Below, piece after piece: positions 44,513 through 54,434 of a DNA stretch of 64,000 nucleotides (position 1 is its first letter; every line of letters begins with the position of its first letter). A program made the translations under genes and the position numbers. The notes beneath the pieces were generated by a model. That model had not been told where the DNA came from. It made no database searches and saw only the letters and a list, made by a program, of their open reading frames with translations. This DNA comes from Candidatus Scotarchaeum otlingeri (GTDB lineage Archaea > Thermoproteota > Nitrososphaeria > Geothermarchaeales > JDFR-13): contig MTMA02000006.1 of assembly GCA_002011075.2 (NCBI GenBank), positions 1,046,599-1,110,598 of the forward strand, given 5' to 3'.

Positions 44513-45091
44513 TTATTCTCTCTCGCTCTCCAGTTCTTTGGACCATTTATCGACTAAATCCATGCTCTTATCTTCAAAAGATAGGTTTTCCGCTTCAATC
44601 TCTTCATCCAGCCATTCTTTATAGAACCCTTCTAAGTCAGGTAGAAATTCAAATATCGGTGGATAGCCTGGAGGAACATTTTCTACATCCAGTAAGGTTC
44701 CGCATCCAGGACAGTAATATTCTCTAAATTCTGTCCAATGTGGGTCTGGTGACAATAATTCACCCCAGAGTTCATTCAAGGAATCCTCGTCCTTTCTAAC
44801 ATAAATTGAACATCTCAGCTTCCAGTTTTCCCTATAATCTCCATATTCATATCCACATTTGCCTTTAACGATCAACCTATTATCTTTATTTACGATAAAT
44901 AGATGTTCATGGATAGGAAGCACTATCTTCTCTTCCCAACCCAGCTCTTCCTGCAGGACCCTAATCCACTTCTTGAATCTATCTAGGTCTTTAGGGGAAG
45001 ACATAATCTTTTTTACGGTATCCCAAGGCATCTTGTGTCTCTTGATATATAGGTCTTTAATCAAGTTAATGGGATATATTGGCCTCGTCAT
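44513..45091 (-). CDS. acxC: Acetone carboxylase gamma subunit
   Basis: The 192-residue protein matches the small gamma subunit of acetone carboxylase, with a glycine/cysteine segment KGKCGYEYGDYRENWKLRC, RDPHWTEFREYYCPGCG-type region (DPHWTEFREYYCPGCGTLL) and VPPGYPPIFEFLPDL. The cysteines in CGYEY and CPGC fit the zinc site of the family. Related hydantoinases and acetophenone carboxylases lack this type of small subunit or have a different one. Its presence is therefore the strongest evidence that the two large subunits upstream form an acetone carboxylase. It is the last gene of the acxABC-like operon, 9 bp behind acxB. Confidence 0.9.
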   Translation of the reverse strand: MTRPIYPINLIKDLYIKRHKMPWDTVKKIMSSPKDLDRFKKWIRVLQEELGWEEKIVLPIHEHLFIVNKDNRLIVKGKCGYEYGDYRENWKLRCSIYVRKDEDSLNELWGELLSPDPHWTEFREYYCPGCGTLLDVENVPPGYPPIFEFLPDLEGFYKEWLDEEIEAENLSFEDKSMDLVDKWSKELESERE

Positions 45092-45100
45092 TTTCCCACC

Positions 45101-47266
45101 TCAAAACCTAAATTCCCTGGGAAGATTCCAGAACTCTGTAAATTCCTCCTTAAACCTCTCTGATAATTCGAGGGATTGGTTGTAGGCTTCCTTTATAGGC
45201 TCAGGTAATTCCTTCTTCAATATTCTCTCCCTCTCCTCTAACCACCAATTCTTGACCGGAACCCCTCTATCTAGACGCTCCCTCCTTTTCTCCTCTCTCA
45301 ATCTACGGGTCTCATCGTAATTAACGGTCCATTCCCCGCCTTCCCTCTCAATAACTACTCCATAGACCTTCTCGGCGGTCTCCAGACTTATCACCCCATT
45401 GATATAGTCTTCCTTAACCAATTGGGGATCTCTATCGAGGGGATCTCCATATCCAGTTCCACCTGTATAGAATAGTCCGACGATATCCCCATTTTTTAGA
45501 TCTGCCCATAGGGCTGTCCTCGATATCTCCACATTATTAGGGTATTTCCTGTATAACCTCTGGATTTCGGATATCGATGTAGGTATATGTCCAAACTCCT
45601 TAATTAGATCAGAGATGTCTAAACCACTTATCTTGATGGAGAACCATGCAGGACCTGGATATCCACCGAATAATCCCTTGATATAACCGGTTTTTACTCC
45701 ATGTCCATAGCAGGATAAGGTGTATCTTAATGCACCGCTTATAAGCCATAGGGATGCCCATCCATTACCACCCCTATACATTCCATATCCATGGGCATCG
45801 GGGATAAACCTTCTATTGACCCATAATATAGGACCTAGGTATTCATATAATTCTGCATTGCCCTGATCAGCCTCTGGATTCCAAATTGCATATCCACAGT
45901 CGATTCCATCCAATATTGCCCTGGCACCGCTCTGGTTGGCAGCCATCTCAAAGACGCTGAAGGCCCCGATCTCCCCTTGAATATCGACTCCCCCGAAATT
46001 CATCAATGAGTTTCCGGCGGATGGGAGGAACACCTCTTCTAGATAGCCCCTTGAGAAGAGGCCTATCGATATCAGCATTCCATAGACGGCGTAGGCGGGG
46101 ATCAGGAAGCCCCATGTTATCGAGGTGGCTGCGAAGGGGAAGTCGGTATTTACTACTGATCCCCTGGGTAACTCTTGTTCGACACATAAGTGTGAGCCGT
46201 CATTAACCTTGCCATCATAGGAGAGTAGTTGGACGGTGGCTATCCATAATCCTCCATCCATAGCCGAGGGTGTACAGTTATATGGGAAATACCCCCATTT
46301 AGATGCGCCTTCGAAACTTAGCCTTATCCTCCCCTCTCTCTGGATATTGACCTCTATAGGGGAGTGTATGAATGTATCTCTTCTCGCTATTGGATGGATA
46401 TATGGAATATCCTTGAATGGTGTTGCCAAATGTACATATCCCCTATATCTGCCGGGGACAAGTCTCTCTTTAAGTCTGGATATGAACTCTCTTCTACCAT
46501 CCTCAATCACTTCCCTAATGGCTTGAATATAATATTCAAATCCGAATTCCTCTATTATCTTCTTAACCTCCTCTCTGATGAGGATGCATCCTGCCAGCCT
46601 GGCCTTCTCGTCCAGAATCAATTCATTGGGCATTCTAGTGGCATACTTCAGTCTCAACATATAATGCTTATAGAATTTATCGTTTTCACCTACCTTCTCA
46701 GCCGATACGTGATGACCCTCACTAAACCTCTCAGGAGCGAATATCGTCATGCTACCGTGTTCATGTGCACCGACCTCCAACTCATGGGTTACCCCTCCAG
46801 CCCAGCCTATCAATTGTCCCTCGTGAAATATGGGTATTACCGTCAATATATCCGCTGTATGCACTCCTCCAGACCATGTTTCATTCGTTACAAAGATGTC
46901 TCCCTCCTTTATTCCAGGATCGTTTTCATAATCATTCTCGATTAGATACTTGATGAAGGAGCTCATGGTATGGACATGCACCATTATTCCTGTTGAAAGG
47001 GCTATCGCATCTCCCTCAGGAGTATATATCCCGAATATCAACTCCATATATTCTCTTACCGTGGGAGAGGCAGCTATATACTTCACCGTTTCCCTAGCGG
47101 ATATCGAGGCCGATACCATCCTCCAATAAAACCTTTCATATTTAAATGGATCTTCATCTTTAAGCTTTAGATCTTTCATACCATAGTAATAACCTGTTTT
47201 TTCATATAGCTCCCTCGACTCCTCCAATAATTCCTTGAGGCTTCTACCTTTCAACCCTATACCCAT
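45101..47266 (-). CDS. acxB: Acetone carboxylase alpha subunit (HyuB family)
   Basis: A 721-residue member of the hydantoinase-B/acetone carboxylase alpha family. The manganese site known from the Xanthobacter enzyme is a His-x2-Asp plus a His 25 residues after the first. Here H136, D139 (SGGVHTADILT) and H161 (GGVTHELEVGAHEHG) reproduce the spacing exactly. Further family segments are NCTPSAMDGG, PGAGNSLMNFGG-like (PSAGNSLMNFGGVD) and MYRGGNGW. The complex carboxylates acetone with bicarbonate and ATP to acetoacetate. It lies 13 bp behind acxA and 9 bp before acxC. Confidence 0.9.
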   Translation of the reverse strand: MGIGLKGRSLKELLEESRELYEKTGYYYGMKDLKLKDEDPFKYERFYWRMVSASISARETVKYIAASPTVREYMELIFGIYTPEGDAIALSTGIMVHVHTMSSFIKYLIENDYENDPGIKEGDIFVTNETWSGGVHTADILTVIPIFHEGQLIGWAGGVTHELEVGAHEHGSMTIFAPERFSEGHHVSAEKVGENDKFYKHYMLRLKYATRMPNELILDEKARLAGCILIREEVKKIIEEFGFEYYIQAIREVIEDGRREFISRLKERLVPGRYRGYVHLATPFKDIPYIHPIARRDTFIHSPIEVNIQREGRIRLSFEGASKWGYFPYNCTPSAMDGGLWIATVQLLSYDGKVNDGSHLCVEQELPRGSVVNTDFPFAATSITWGFLIPAYAVYGMLISIGLFSRGYLEEVFLPSAGNSLMNFGGVDIQGEIGAFSVFEMAANQSGARAILDGIDCGYAIWNPEADQGNAELYEYLGPILWVNRRFIPDAHGYGMYRGGNGWASLWLISGALRYTLSCYGHGVKTGYIKGLFGGYPGPAWFSIKISGLDISDLIKEFGHIPTSISEIQRLYRKYPNNVEISRTALWADLKNGDIVGLFYTGGTGYGDPLDRDPQLVKEDYINGVISLETAEKVYGVVIEREGGEWTVNYDETRRLREEKRRERLDRGVPVKNWWLEERERILKKELPEPIKEAYNQSLELSERFKEEFTEFWNLPREFRF

Positions 47267-47279
47267 ATCATTTCACCCC

Positions 47280-49415
47280 CTATCTATACCAAATAAATCT
47301 GTATCTATCGAATCTAATTCCATGCTCTGGAGGGATAACCAGCGTCGTAGTAGGATGCTCTATTATGGCTGGACCATTTATTCTATTTCCAGCTTCCAAG
47401 AGCCCCATTTCATATAGAGGTGTAACATGCCACTTTCCATTAAAATAGGCATCCCTCTCTCCCTTAAACGCTTTATCAGGGGGTTCTCGACTCGACTCTA
47501 CATACATCGATATCCTGGGCTTAGGCGTCTCTATATAGGCCTCTACCGCAACCTCCAGGATTAAATATCCCGCTTCGGGGTATTTAGCTGCAGAGGGATA
47601 TATCCTCAGATACGCCTCTTCGAAGGCATTTATTACTTTATTAACGTCCTCCTCTAAATCATAGATCCTATCGACTGGGGATAGAACCTCTATATCCTCG
47701 AGCTGCCCTTTATACCTAATATATAGGTAACGCCTAAACCTTATCTCATCGGGATCGAAGCCCTCCTTCGTCATGATGGAGACCGCTGTGTTTTCCAGCT
47801 CTTCCCATGCGGCATTTATAACTATACCTGACCCTGCCCTCATCTCCTCATCATCACCGGGTGGAAAATAAGCCAGTATAGATTTGTGTAGCCGGTGGGC
47901 ATAATCTGTAGTTGCGATTCCAAATGCGGAGAATACAGCTGCGAATGGAAATGTAATGATATTCTTGAAGGGTATATTTTCTGTGAATCCCCACATATGT
48001 AGTGGACCGCCTCCCCCATAGACCATCAATGTAAAATCCAGTGGGTTATATCCCCTGCCTAGCAGGACAGAGTATATATGGTCCCTACACCTCGAATGTA
48101 ATATTTCAACGATTCCATATGCGGTTTCATAAATATCCTTCTCGAGCAACTCCGATACTTCCGCCACAGCCTTGGTTGCAGCTTCTTTATTAAGCATAAC
48201 TTTCCCGCCAAGGAAATAATCTGGATTCAGATAGCCCAATATCAGATCACAGTCCGATATAGTTAATTGGTCGAATTCAAATGAAACCCCAACCCTTGAC
48301 CCAGCGCTCTCGGGCCCCAACAAGATCCTCTTGGTAATCGGGTCGACCCTAACAACCATCCCTGTTCCTCCAGGTATACTATCCAATAATATGGCCGGTA
48401 AATTTAGCCTGAACCTCGCGATATCCGGCTCTCTAACGATAGGTATTATACCCTCCTTAATGATACCCACATCGAAACTGGTACCGCCCATATCCGATGT
48501 AACTATATTCCTCAGATTAAGGATTGAACCTATATACCTAGCGCCCAGAATCCCTCCGACTGGTCCCGATACTAAGGTTTCATAGAATCTGGGATAATCT
48601 ATACTGACGAGAGAGCCGTATGCAGTCATTGTATAGACCCTTCCCTTATATCCATACTTCCTGCTGGAGACCTCGATCCTCGCCATATGTAATCTAGTCG
48701 TTTCCGATGCGTAGGCCTGGATCAAAGTACTATTCAACCTCGAATATTCCCTCATAATAGGGGCTACCTCATTACTAGTTACAACGGGAATCTCAACGTT
48801 ATATTTATTGAGTACCTCCATAACGATCTCTTTAGCCCTCTCTTCATGGGCAGGGTTAATATATGAATATAGAAAAACTATGGCTATCGCTTCAGCCTTC
48901 TTCCGGCATAATTCTTCAGCCGCATACCTAACATCATCTATATTCAGTGGTACTATAATGTCACCAAGATTATTGATTCTCTCAGAGACCCCATAAACCA
49001 TATCTCTCGATACCAATGGAGGATTATGAATATGGGTTGTTGTATGTAGCCTATCATAATAGGAGTAACCCAGCCATACAAGCCCCCTCTCCATAAGAGG
49101 ATAATCTTCAAATCCCTTTGTAATAATCAATCCCACCCTCTTGCCACGCCTCATCAACAACGCATTCAACGCGGTTGTACCCGAATATACAATAGAAACT
49201 ACCTTTGGAAATAGGGTTTCAGGCTTTAACCCCCAGAGCCCGGCTGTATCCCTCACCGCCTCCATATAGCTTATGGACTCATCCTCGGGAGTCGTCAAAG
49301 CCTTTCCATCTATAAAGTTACCCTCAGAATCCACTATAATACAGTCGGTCATCGTCCCTCCAGCGTCTATAGCTATAATCTCGGGATTCACGCCTAATGA
49401 ATTATTGAGACTCAT
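47280..49415 (-). CDS. acxA: Acetone carboxylase beta subunit (HyuA family, ATP-hydrolysing)
   Basis: About 711 residues from ATG 49415. The frame opens four codons earlier at a TTG with no signal. HyuA/oxoprolinase fold with ASKHA nucleotide motifs: EIIAIDAGGTMTDCIIVD at the start, YSGTTALNALLMRRG, VTSDMGGTSFDVGII in the middle and VYGGGGPLHMWGF later. In acetone carboxylase this subunit phosphorylates acetone and bicarbonate. The AT-rich region directly upstream holds TATA-like runs, so this is the first gene of the acxABC-like operon. A general hydantoinase A role is the alternative, made unlikely by the gamma subunit gene. Confidence 0.9.
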   Translation of the reverse strand: MSLNNSLGVNPEIIAIDAGGTMTDCIIVDSEGNFIDGKALTTPEDESISYMEAVRDTAGLWGLKPETLFPKVVSIVYSGTTALNALLMRRGKRVGLIITKGFEDYPLMERGLVWLGYSYYDRLHTTTHIHNPPLVSRDMVYGVSERINNLGDIIVPLNIDDVRYAAEELCRKKAEAIAIVFLYSYINPAHEERAKEIVMEVLNKYNVEIPVVTSNEVAPIMREYSRLNSTLIQAYASETTRLHMARIEVSSRKYGYKGRVYTMTAYGSLVSIDYPRFYETLVSGPVGGILGARYIGSILNLRNIVTSDMGGTSFDVGIIKEGIIPIVREPDIARFRLNLPAILLDSIPGGTGMVVRVDPITKRILLGPESAGSRVGVSFEFDQLTISDCDLILGYLNPDYFLGGKVMLNKEAATKAVAEVSELLEKDIYETAYGIVEILHSRCRDHIYSVLLGRGYNPLDFTLMVYGGGGPLHMWGFTENIPFKNIITFPFAAVFSAFGIATTDYAHRLHKSILAYFPPGDDEEMRAGSGIVINAAWEELENTAVSIMTKEGFDPDEIRFRRYLYIRYKGQLEDIEVLSPVDRIYDLEEDVNKVINAFEEAYLRIYPSAAKYPEAGYLILEVAVEAYIETPKPRISMYVESSREPPDKAFKGERDAYFNGKWHVTPLYEMGLLEAGNRINGPAIIEHPTTTLVIPPEHGIRFDRYRFIWYR

Positions 49416-49632
49416 AACGAAACACAATATAAAATATTATAAATTATATATATTAAATCTTAAATAGATAATTAATCGGATAATAATACCAATTTTATAA
49501 TTAAAAATATGTAATTCATATTCAAAAGATGGAGAAACGGTATATCCACCTTCGATATGGATAGACCAAATATTATCGGGTGTACCCTCGGTATTCCATC
49601 AATTGATAAATAAAGGGATGGGGAGATAACAG

Positions 49633-51639
49633 TTATTCTTCAAGTATCTGATTAAGGTATGGCTTCGTTGCATCCACAACTTTATATATCGCATCGGGAT
49701 TCATCACATTATCCAGATTCACAGCCTTCTCAATATCCCAACCCAAAAGTATCTTCTTGATCGGTACCTCCAGCTTCTTAAAGTTCAACGTCATAGGTAT
49801 TTCATCCACCCTTATTATAAAGTCCGGTATGAAATATGGTCCCAGTTCACTCTTCATCTTATCCCTGATCTTCTTTTTAAGCTCCTCATCAAGTTTTGCA
49901 CCCGGCCCCAACACGACGTAGAGCACAATCTTATCCTTCACGCCAATAGCCAAGCTATTCACGATTTCATCAAGACCCTCAACAACCTTATAGATATCTA
50001 GTGTCCCCATCCTAATACCCTTCCTCTTAATCGTACTGTCAGACCTACCCATAATGATCGATGTCCCCCTATCCGTAATCAATATCCAGTCTCCATGCCA
50101 CCAAACCCCAGGGAACATACTGAAATAATCTTCGATATACCGCCTATTATCGGTGTCCCCCCATAGATATAGCGGCATATTAGGCATAGGCTCAGTAATA
50201 ACAAGCTCCCCCACCTCATTAATGACTGGTTTACCTTCGAGGTTAAAGGACTCTACCTTAGCCCCCAACCATCTACACTGCATCTCACCCGCCCAAACAG
50301 GTAGTATCGGGCATCCACCGACAAATCCAGAGCATACATCTGTCCCTCCACTAGCTGAATTGAGCCATACATCCTCCTTCACCTTACTATATATCCATCT
50401 ATAACCATCGGGTGACAATGGAGCGGCCGTCGAACCTATTTGCCTAACACTCTCCAAGTTGAATTGAGCTCCAGGCTCAAGTCCAATCTTCATACATCCA
50501 TAGATGAACGGCGCGCTCAAACCAAGAATCGTTAATCTCTCCTTTTCAGCCATCCTCCATAAAACCATTAGAAACTCGTATAATGGGCTTCCAACGAAGA
50601 ATACGACGGTAGCCCCCGCAAATAATCCAGCTAGATTTGCATTCCACATCATCCAAGTCAAAGTTGAATACCAATGATACCTATCCGTCGGCTTAATATC
50701 TAGATGGAAACCCATTCCCTTATACATTTCAAGGAGCATTCCACCCTGAGAATGGACAACGGGTTTAGGGATCCCTGTCGTCCCTGAGGTAAATAGGACC
50801 CATAATGGATGATTGAAATCTACAGGTTCAAATTCAAGCTTAGCCTCTCTCCTCCCGGCTACCTCATCCCAATACATAACTTTCTTGTCGGTTCTAACCT
50901 CCGGACTCTCCTTTAATGTAGGTATCATTACAACGGTCTCTATCGAAGAGACATTGTTAACGATCTTCTCAATATCCCCTTCTTTATCGAGTTCCTTGCC
51001 ATTATAATAATATCCATCCACCACGAATATAATCTTCGGCTCAAGCTGATTGAATCTATCGATAACTGTTCTAGGGGCCAATTCAGAGCCGAGGCCCACC
51101 CAAATCCCACCTATACTCGCTGTGGCTAGAAAAGCGGCGGCGGATTCCGGTACAGCGGTCATATATGCCGCAACCCTATCTCCCTTCTTAATACCCAAAT
51201 CCCTCAAAGTATATGCCAGTGAAGCAGTGTTATTGGCCAACTCATCCCATGTTATCGCCCTTCTACCCCCATCCTCCGTCCAACAAACTATCGCCTCTTC
51301 ACCAGGCCTAGAGTGTCTAAATGCATGCTCAGCGAAATTGAGCGTCGCCCCAAGAAACCATCTTGCACCAGGCATAACCCTTTCCGAGAGAACCCTGGTA
51401 TAAGGAGAATAACTTTTTACTTTGAAATACTGCCATATCGAGGCCCAGAAATCCTCTATCTCGGTGACAGACCACCGCCAAACCTTATTATAATGTTTAA
51501 CATTGGCTACGGGGTCTGAATAGGAAACGTCAAAATCCATCTTCTTTACGTCACGTAGCCATTCAATATATTTGGTGATATTAGCGTTCTCTATCTCTTC
51601 GTCAGAAGGCAGCCACAAAATTTCTGGCTCCTTAGCCAT
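49633..51639 (-). CDS. acsA: Acetoacetyl-CoA synthetase
   Basis: A 668-residue ANL ligase of the acetoacetate-CoA ligase type. The N-terminal domain is of the ACS type (NFAEHAFRH, VAAYMTAVPESAAAFLATAS). The P-loop is VLFTSGTTGIPKPVVHSQGG. The family-specific NSASGGTDVCSGFVGGCP and GRSDSTIKRKGIRMGTLDIYKVVE follow, with C-terminal lysines in LNFKKLEVPIKKILLG. It activates acetoacetate to acetoacetyl-CoA, exactly the product of the neighbouring acetone carboxylase, and thiolases in the window could cleave that to acetyl-CoA. It lies 218 bp upstream of acxA on the same strand, perhaps with a separate promoter. Confidence 0.92.
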   Translation of the reverse strand: MAKEPEILWLPSDEEIENANITKYIEWLRDVKKMDFDVSYSDPVANVKHYNKVWRWSVTEIEDFWASIWQYFKVKSYSPYTRVLSERVMPGARWFLGATLNFAEHAFRHSRPGEEAIVCWTEDGGRRAITWDELANNTASLAYTLRDLGIKKGDRVAAYMTAVPESAAAFLATASIGGIWVGLGSELAPRTVIDRFNQLEPKIIFVVDGYYYNGKELDKEGDIEKIVNNVSSIETVVMIPTLKESPEVRTDKKVMYWDEVAGRREAKLEFEPVDFNHPLWVLFTSGTTGIPKPVVHSQGGMLLEMYKGMGFHLDIKPTDRYHWYSTLTWMMWNANLAGLFAGATVVFFVGSPLYEFLMVLWRMAEKERLTILGLSAPFIYGCMKIGLEPGAQFNLESVRQIGSTAAPLSPDGYRWIYSKVKEDVWLNSASGGTDVCSGFVGGCPILPVWAGEMQCRWLGAKVESFNLEGKPVINEVGELVITEPMPNMPLYLWGDTDNRRYIEDYFSMFPGVWWHGDWILITDRGTSIIMGRSDSTIKRKGIRMGTLDIYKVVEGLDEIVNSLAIGVKDKIVLYVVLGPGAKLDEELKKKIRDKMKSELGPYFIPDFIIRVDEIPMTLNFKKLEVPIKKILLGWDIEKAVNLDNVMNPDAIYKVVDATKPYLNQILEE

Positions 51640-52359
51640 TTAACATCACATTAATAAATATACTTCAAAATCTATATTAGGGTTTTTAATCCATAGATTT
51701 GATAAACTTAAACTACATATATCTCTAACCCACAATAAATAAAATAATTATGTTATACACAACCAGTGGGGTATTTCAAGAGTTATTAAAATAGATCTGG
51801 AGAGGGAGAATCGATATGGAAAAGCTAAATATGTATCTGAGACGCTTATCCCATGAGGATAAAGAGAAAGATAGAGAGACGGCTATATAACAGACTGGAA
51901 ATATCAAGATAGAGACTGACTAGATATTCCCCTGATCCATATCCCATAAATCCCCATAATAAGGATATATGACGCTTCAGTCATTCCGAATGCCAATGTC
52001 ATCGATAATAAATGAGAAAGAAAGAACTCTCCTAGACACGTTATGATCTGAGAAGAAGGATGATAAGCGAACTAAATACAGATACTATAAATACCAGAAT
52101 ACTATCTGAATACGCCGCAGAATATCTTAAGAAAACCTAAAGATACATACAGAAACCCCATTATTGCATAATAAATGTTCCCATCTCTGTGAATAGCAAA
52201 GGTTAGGACATAATGTACTAAAGAAGATAGATTTGGATACAGCTTTAATAATAGACCTATAGCAGATGCTTTAGGTGGAATATCACCCTAATGATATCAA
52301 TAGCATAAACATAAATCAACGGGAATGTAACCAGTTAAAAGATAGTGAATGTAGGATGT
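51640..52359. other. 720-bp gene-free gap between metabolic and glycan loci
   Basis: Neither strand has a convincing gene. The left end holds the promoter of acetoacetyl-CoA synthetase, with a TATATTTATT run some 20-30 bases before its ATG and GTGATG as a likely ribosome-binding site. The middle has only very short frames, including one of 24 codons. I see no inverted-repeat ends, transposase remnants, tRNA or tandem repeats. It marks the change from metabolism to the all-leftward glycosyltransferase block, so it may be a decayed junction. Confidence 0.5.
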
Positions 52360-53256
52360 TTACCTCTGGAAGGTATTATTTTTGATATGGCTGTAGCTAT
52401 TCATACGTGTATACTCTTTTATGGCATAGAGTTGGATAGCCACCATAACCAAGATTAGACCCACTATCAATAGTATAGCGGTTATTATGGCTGTACCTAT
52501 AGCTAGCTCCCTCACCTCAATATAGCGGAATACAACCCATACACCAGACAAGAAACCGATAATCATGGTGATGATACCTGGAATGGCGAGGTAAGATATA
52601 GGTCTATTGATAACACGGCTATGAATTATCCTAGCGATAAGCTGATAGCCATGCGCCAGGGGATTATAGGTAGATGTATCGAGATCCCTATACCTTATCT
52701 CGATAGGAACCTCAATAATCTTGAACCCGTTCTCCAGGGCCTTCTCAATAATCTCGATACTCGCCGACATATCATCCTCTACAGGAATAATATCCCTGAT
52801 AATCTCTCCTTTATAAGCTCGGAACCCGCTCTGGACATCCCTTAACTTTGGCGAGACCATTTTAGATATAGCCCTTATGCCTAGGCGTCTATAAGAAGGT
52901 GTCTCACCAGCCTCTAGCCGTGCCCCAATAGCTATATCGGCATCCTCATCCTCCATAGCCTTAATAATTTTGGGGATATAAGCAGGGTCATGCTGCATAT
53001 CAGCGTCTATCGTGACAACTATCTTGGGATCATACTCTAATACCGTCTTGAATAGGGTTCTCAGGGCGGCTCCATATCCCCTATTCCATTCATGCCTTAC
53101 CACTTCTGCACCGATACGCTCAGCTATAACACCGGTATAATCTGTAGAGCCGTCGTCACAAACAACGACTTTTCCATACTTCATAGACTCCAGTATTACT
53201 CTAGCTATAGTGGCCTCTTCGTTATACGCTGGTATCAATATGAATACTCCTGGCAT
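52360..53256 (-). CDS. Family 2 glycosyltransferase, dolichyl-phosphate hexose synthase-like
   Basis: The 298-residue GT-A enzyme has ILIPAYNEEATIARVI at the start, VVCDDGSTDYTGVIAERIG, WNRGYGAALRTLF and the metal-binding VTIDADMQHDPAYIPKI. DVQSGFRAYKGEIIRDI and two C-terminal membrane helices (about residues 222-245 and 255-280) follow. This is the DPM1/DPG1 family that loads mannose or glucose onto dolichyl phosphate, or transfers sugar onto lipid carriers, at the cytoplasmic face. It is the last gene of the glycan block and probably supplies the lipid-linked sugar donor for it or for N-glycosylation. Confidence 0.9.
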   Translation of the reverse strand: MPGVFILIPAYNEEATIARVILESMKYGKVVVCDDGSTDYTGVIAERIGAEVVRHEWNRGYGAALRTLFKTVLEYDPKIVVTIDADMQHDPAYIPKIIKAMEDEDADIAIGARLEAGETPSYRRLGIRAISKMVSPKLRDVQSGFRAYKGEIIRDIIPVEDDMSASIEIIEKALENGFKIIEVPIEIRYRDLDTSTYNPLAHGYQLIARIIHSRVINRPISYLAIPGIITMIIGFLSGVWVVFRYIEVRELAIGTAIITAILLIVGLILVMVAIQLYAIKEYTRMNSYSHIKNNTFQR

Positions 53257-53360
53257 AACTATCTAAATAATATTTTTATTGTAGGAATTTAAAGCTACCC
53301 GTGACTCTCATATGTGGAAAACCGGTTCTAGCTTGGCTATTGTATCCAAAATGTAAGATT

Positions 53361-54434
53361 TTAGTAGGTTGCTCTCTTCCTTCTTTCTAGAATAACCTTA
53401 TTAACCCACAGTAGATATCTAGGCCGTGAAATAGTAGCCACCTGTTTATAGAGGCTTGTTACAAATCTCAGATCCCCCATTTTCCCCGCTATAGTCTTAT
53501 AAATGGTTTCCCAATTATAATGGAATGGCGTCTCAGTCGAGTCCATAAATGTATATGGATGGAGTCCGAGAATTGATAAGATCTTTTCTATCTTGGGTGG
53601 TAATGAACCATATACATATTTATGTATCCCTGAAATGAGGGATAAATGGAACTTGAGGGGTGGATAGACATTGTTATCTATGGCACATCTTATCATCTTA
53701 ATGATATCCCCAGAATTCAATATAGATATGTAATGTAGAGTGGTGTAGTAGAGGCTTAGCGTAAATATGAATTCAGGTATTATGGCATGTGTATATAACA
53801 CAAGTATATCCAGATAAGGAGATAGAGACCTAACCTTAACCCCATTCACATCGGCAGTAATTACATGGTCAATAAACTTTCTCTTATCCATATATATTAT
53901 GTAGCTTGCTCCAGCCTCCCTATAGATATCTATATCATAGATATCCTTTATCTCAGGATTAATGTGGCGTCTTACACGTTCATCATGGAAGGTAATTTGA
54001 TAGGGACTGGAAATATGGACAATCATACTATAGCCATATCTAGATAATATATCTGTAATAAGCCGATAATCGTCTAAGCCTCCTAATAATAATATATCTA
54101 TATCGTTAGTAATCATCTTAAAGGGGAAAATGCTCTTAAATAAAGCATAATCAATATCCATCTCATTCAAGATACGTGCTATACGAACAATAGTACCCCT
54201 CTGCTCCTCATACTCATGATTCTCTTGTATCCACCTATCTTCTAGACCGGCTTTACTCAATAGATCGAGGTTATTTAGGGCCTCTAGATAGAGAAGACTT
54301 ATCTTGTTGAGCTTTGCATGTCTATATAACCGGTTGAGAAGCTCTCGGGATAGATCGAAGTCTAAGATAGGAGGATTGAATGGGGTGCCAATCAATTTAA
54401 TCAAGTACCACGTTAGATTCTTCATCTTAATCAA
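53361..54434 (-). CDS. Nucleotidyltransferase-fold protein, PF14907-like, in the glycan locus
   Basis: A 357-residue protein. The polymerase-beta-like catalytic pattern is visible around residue 100-125 (YALFKSIFPFKMITNDIDILLLGG), with the acidic pair in NDIDILL. A mixed helical C-terminal region follows. This is the layout of the uncharacterised nucleotidyltransferase family found in bacterial capsule and natural-product loci. A second member is at 58475. It overlaps the thymidylate-kinase-like gene upstream by 8 bp, so the two are translated together. No signal peptide. Function unknown; nucleotidyl transfer to a sugar, lipid or protein is possible. Confidence 0.65.
   Translation of the reverse strand: MIKMKNLTWYLIKLIGTPFNPPILDFDLSRELLNRLYRHAKLNKISLLYLEALNNLDLLSKAGLEDRWIQENHEYEEQRGTIVRIARILNEMDIDYALFKSIFPFKMITNDIDILLLGGLDDYRLITDILSRYGYSMIVHISSPYQITFHDERVRRHINPEIKDIYDIDIYREAGASYIIYMDKRKFIDHVITADVNGVKVRSLSPYLDILVLYTHAIIPEFIFTLSLYYTTLHYISILNSGDIIKMIRCAIDNNVYPPLKFHLSLISGIHKYVYGSLPPKIEKILSILGLHPYTFMDSTETPFHYNWETIYKTIAGKMGDLRFVTSLYKQVATISRPRYLLWVNKVILERRKRATY

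Noticed and set aside
45948-46945. Several antisense frames over the acetone carboxylase alpha gene
   Set aside because: They overlap a well-supported 721-residue gene with conserved motifs and show no family similarity themselves.
51816-51890. 24-codon frame with an upstream GGAG in the gene-free gap
   Set aside because: Too short, no recognisable family and no context; codons alone do not support it.
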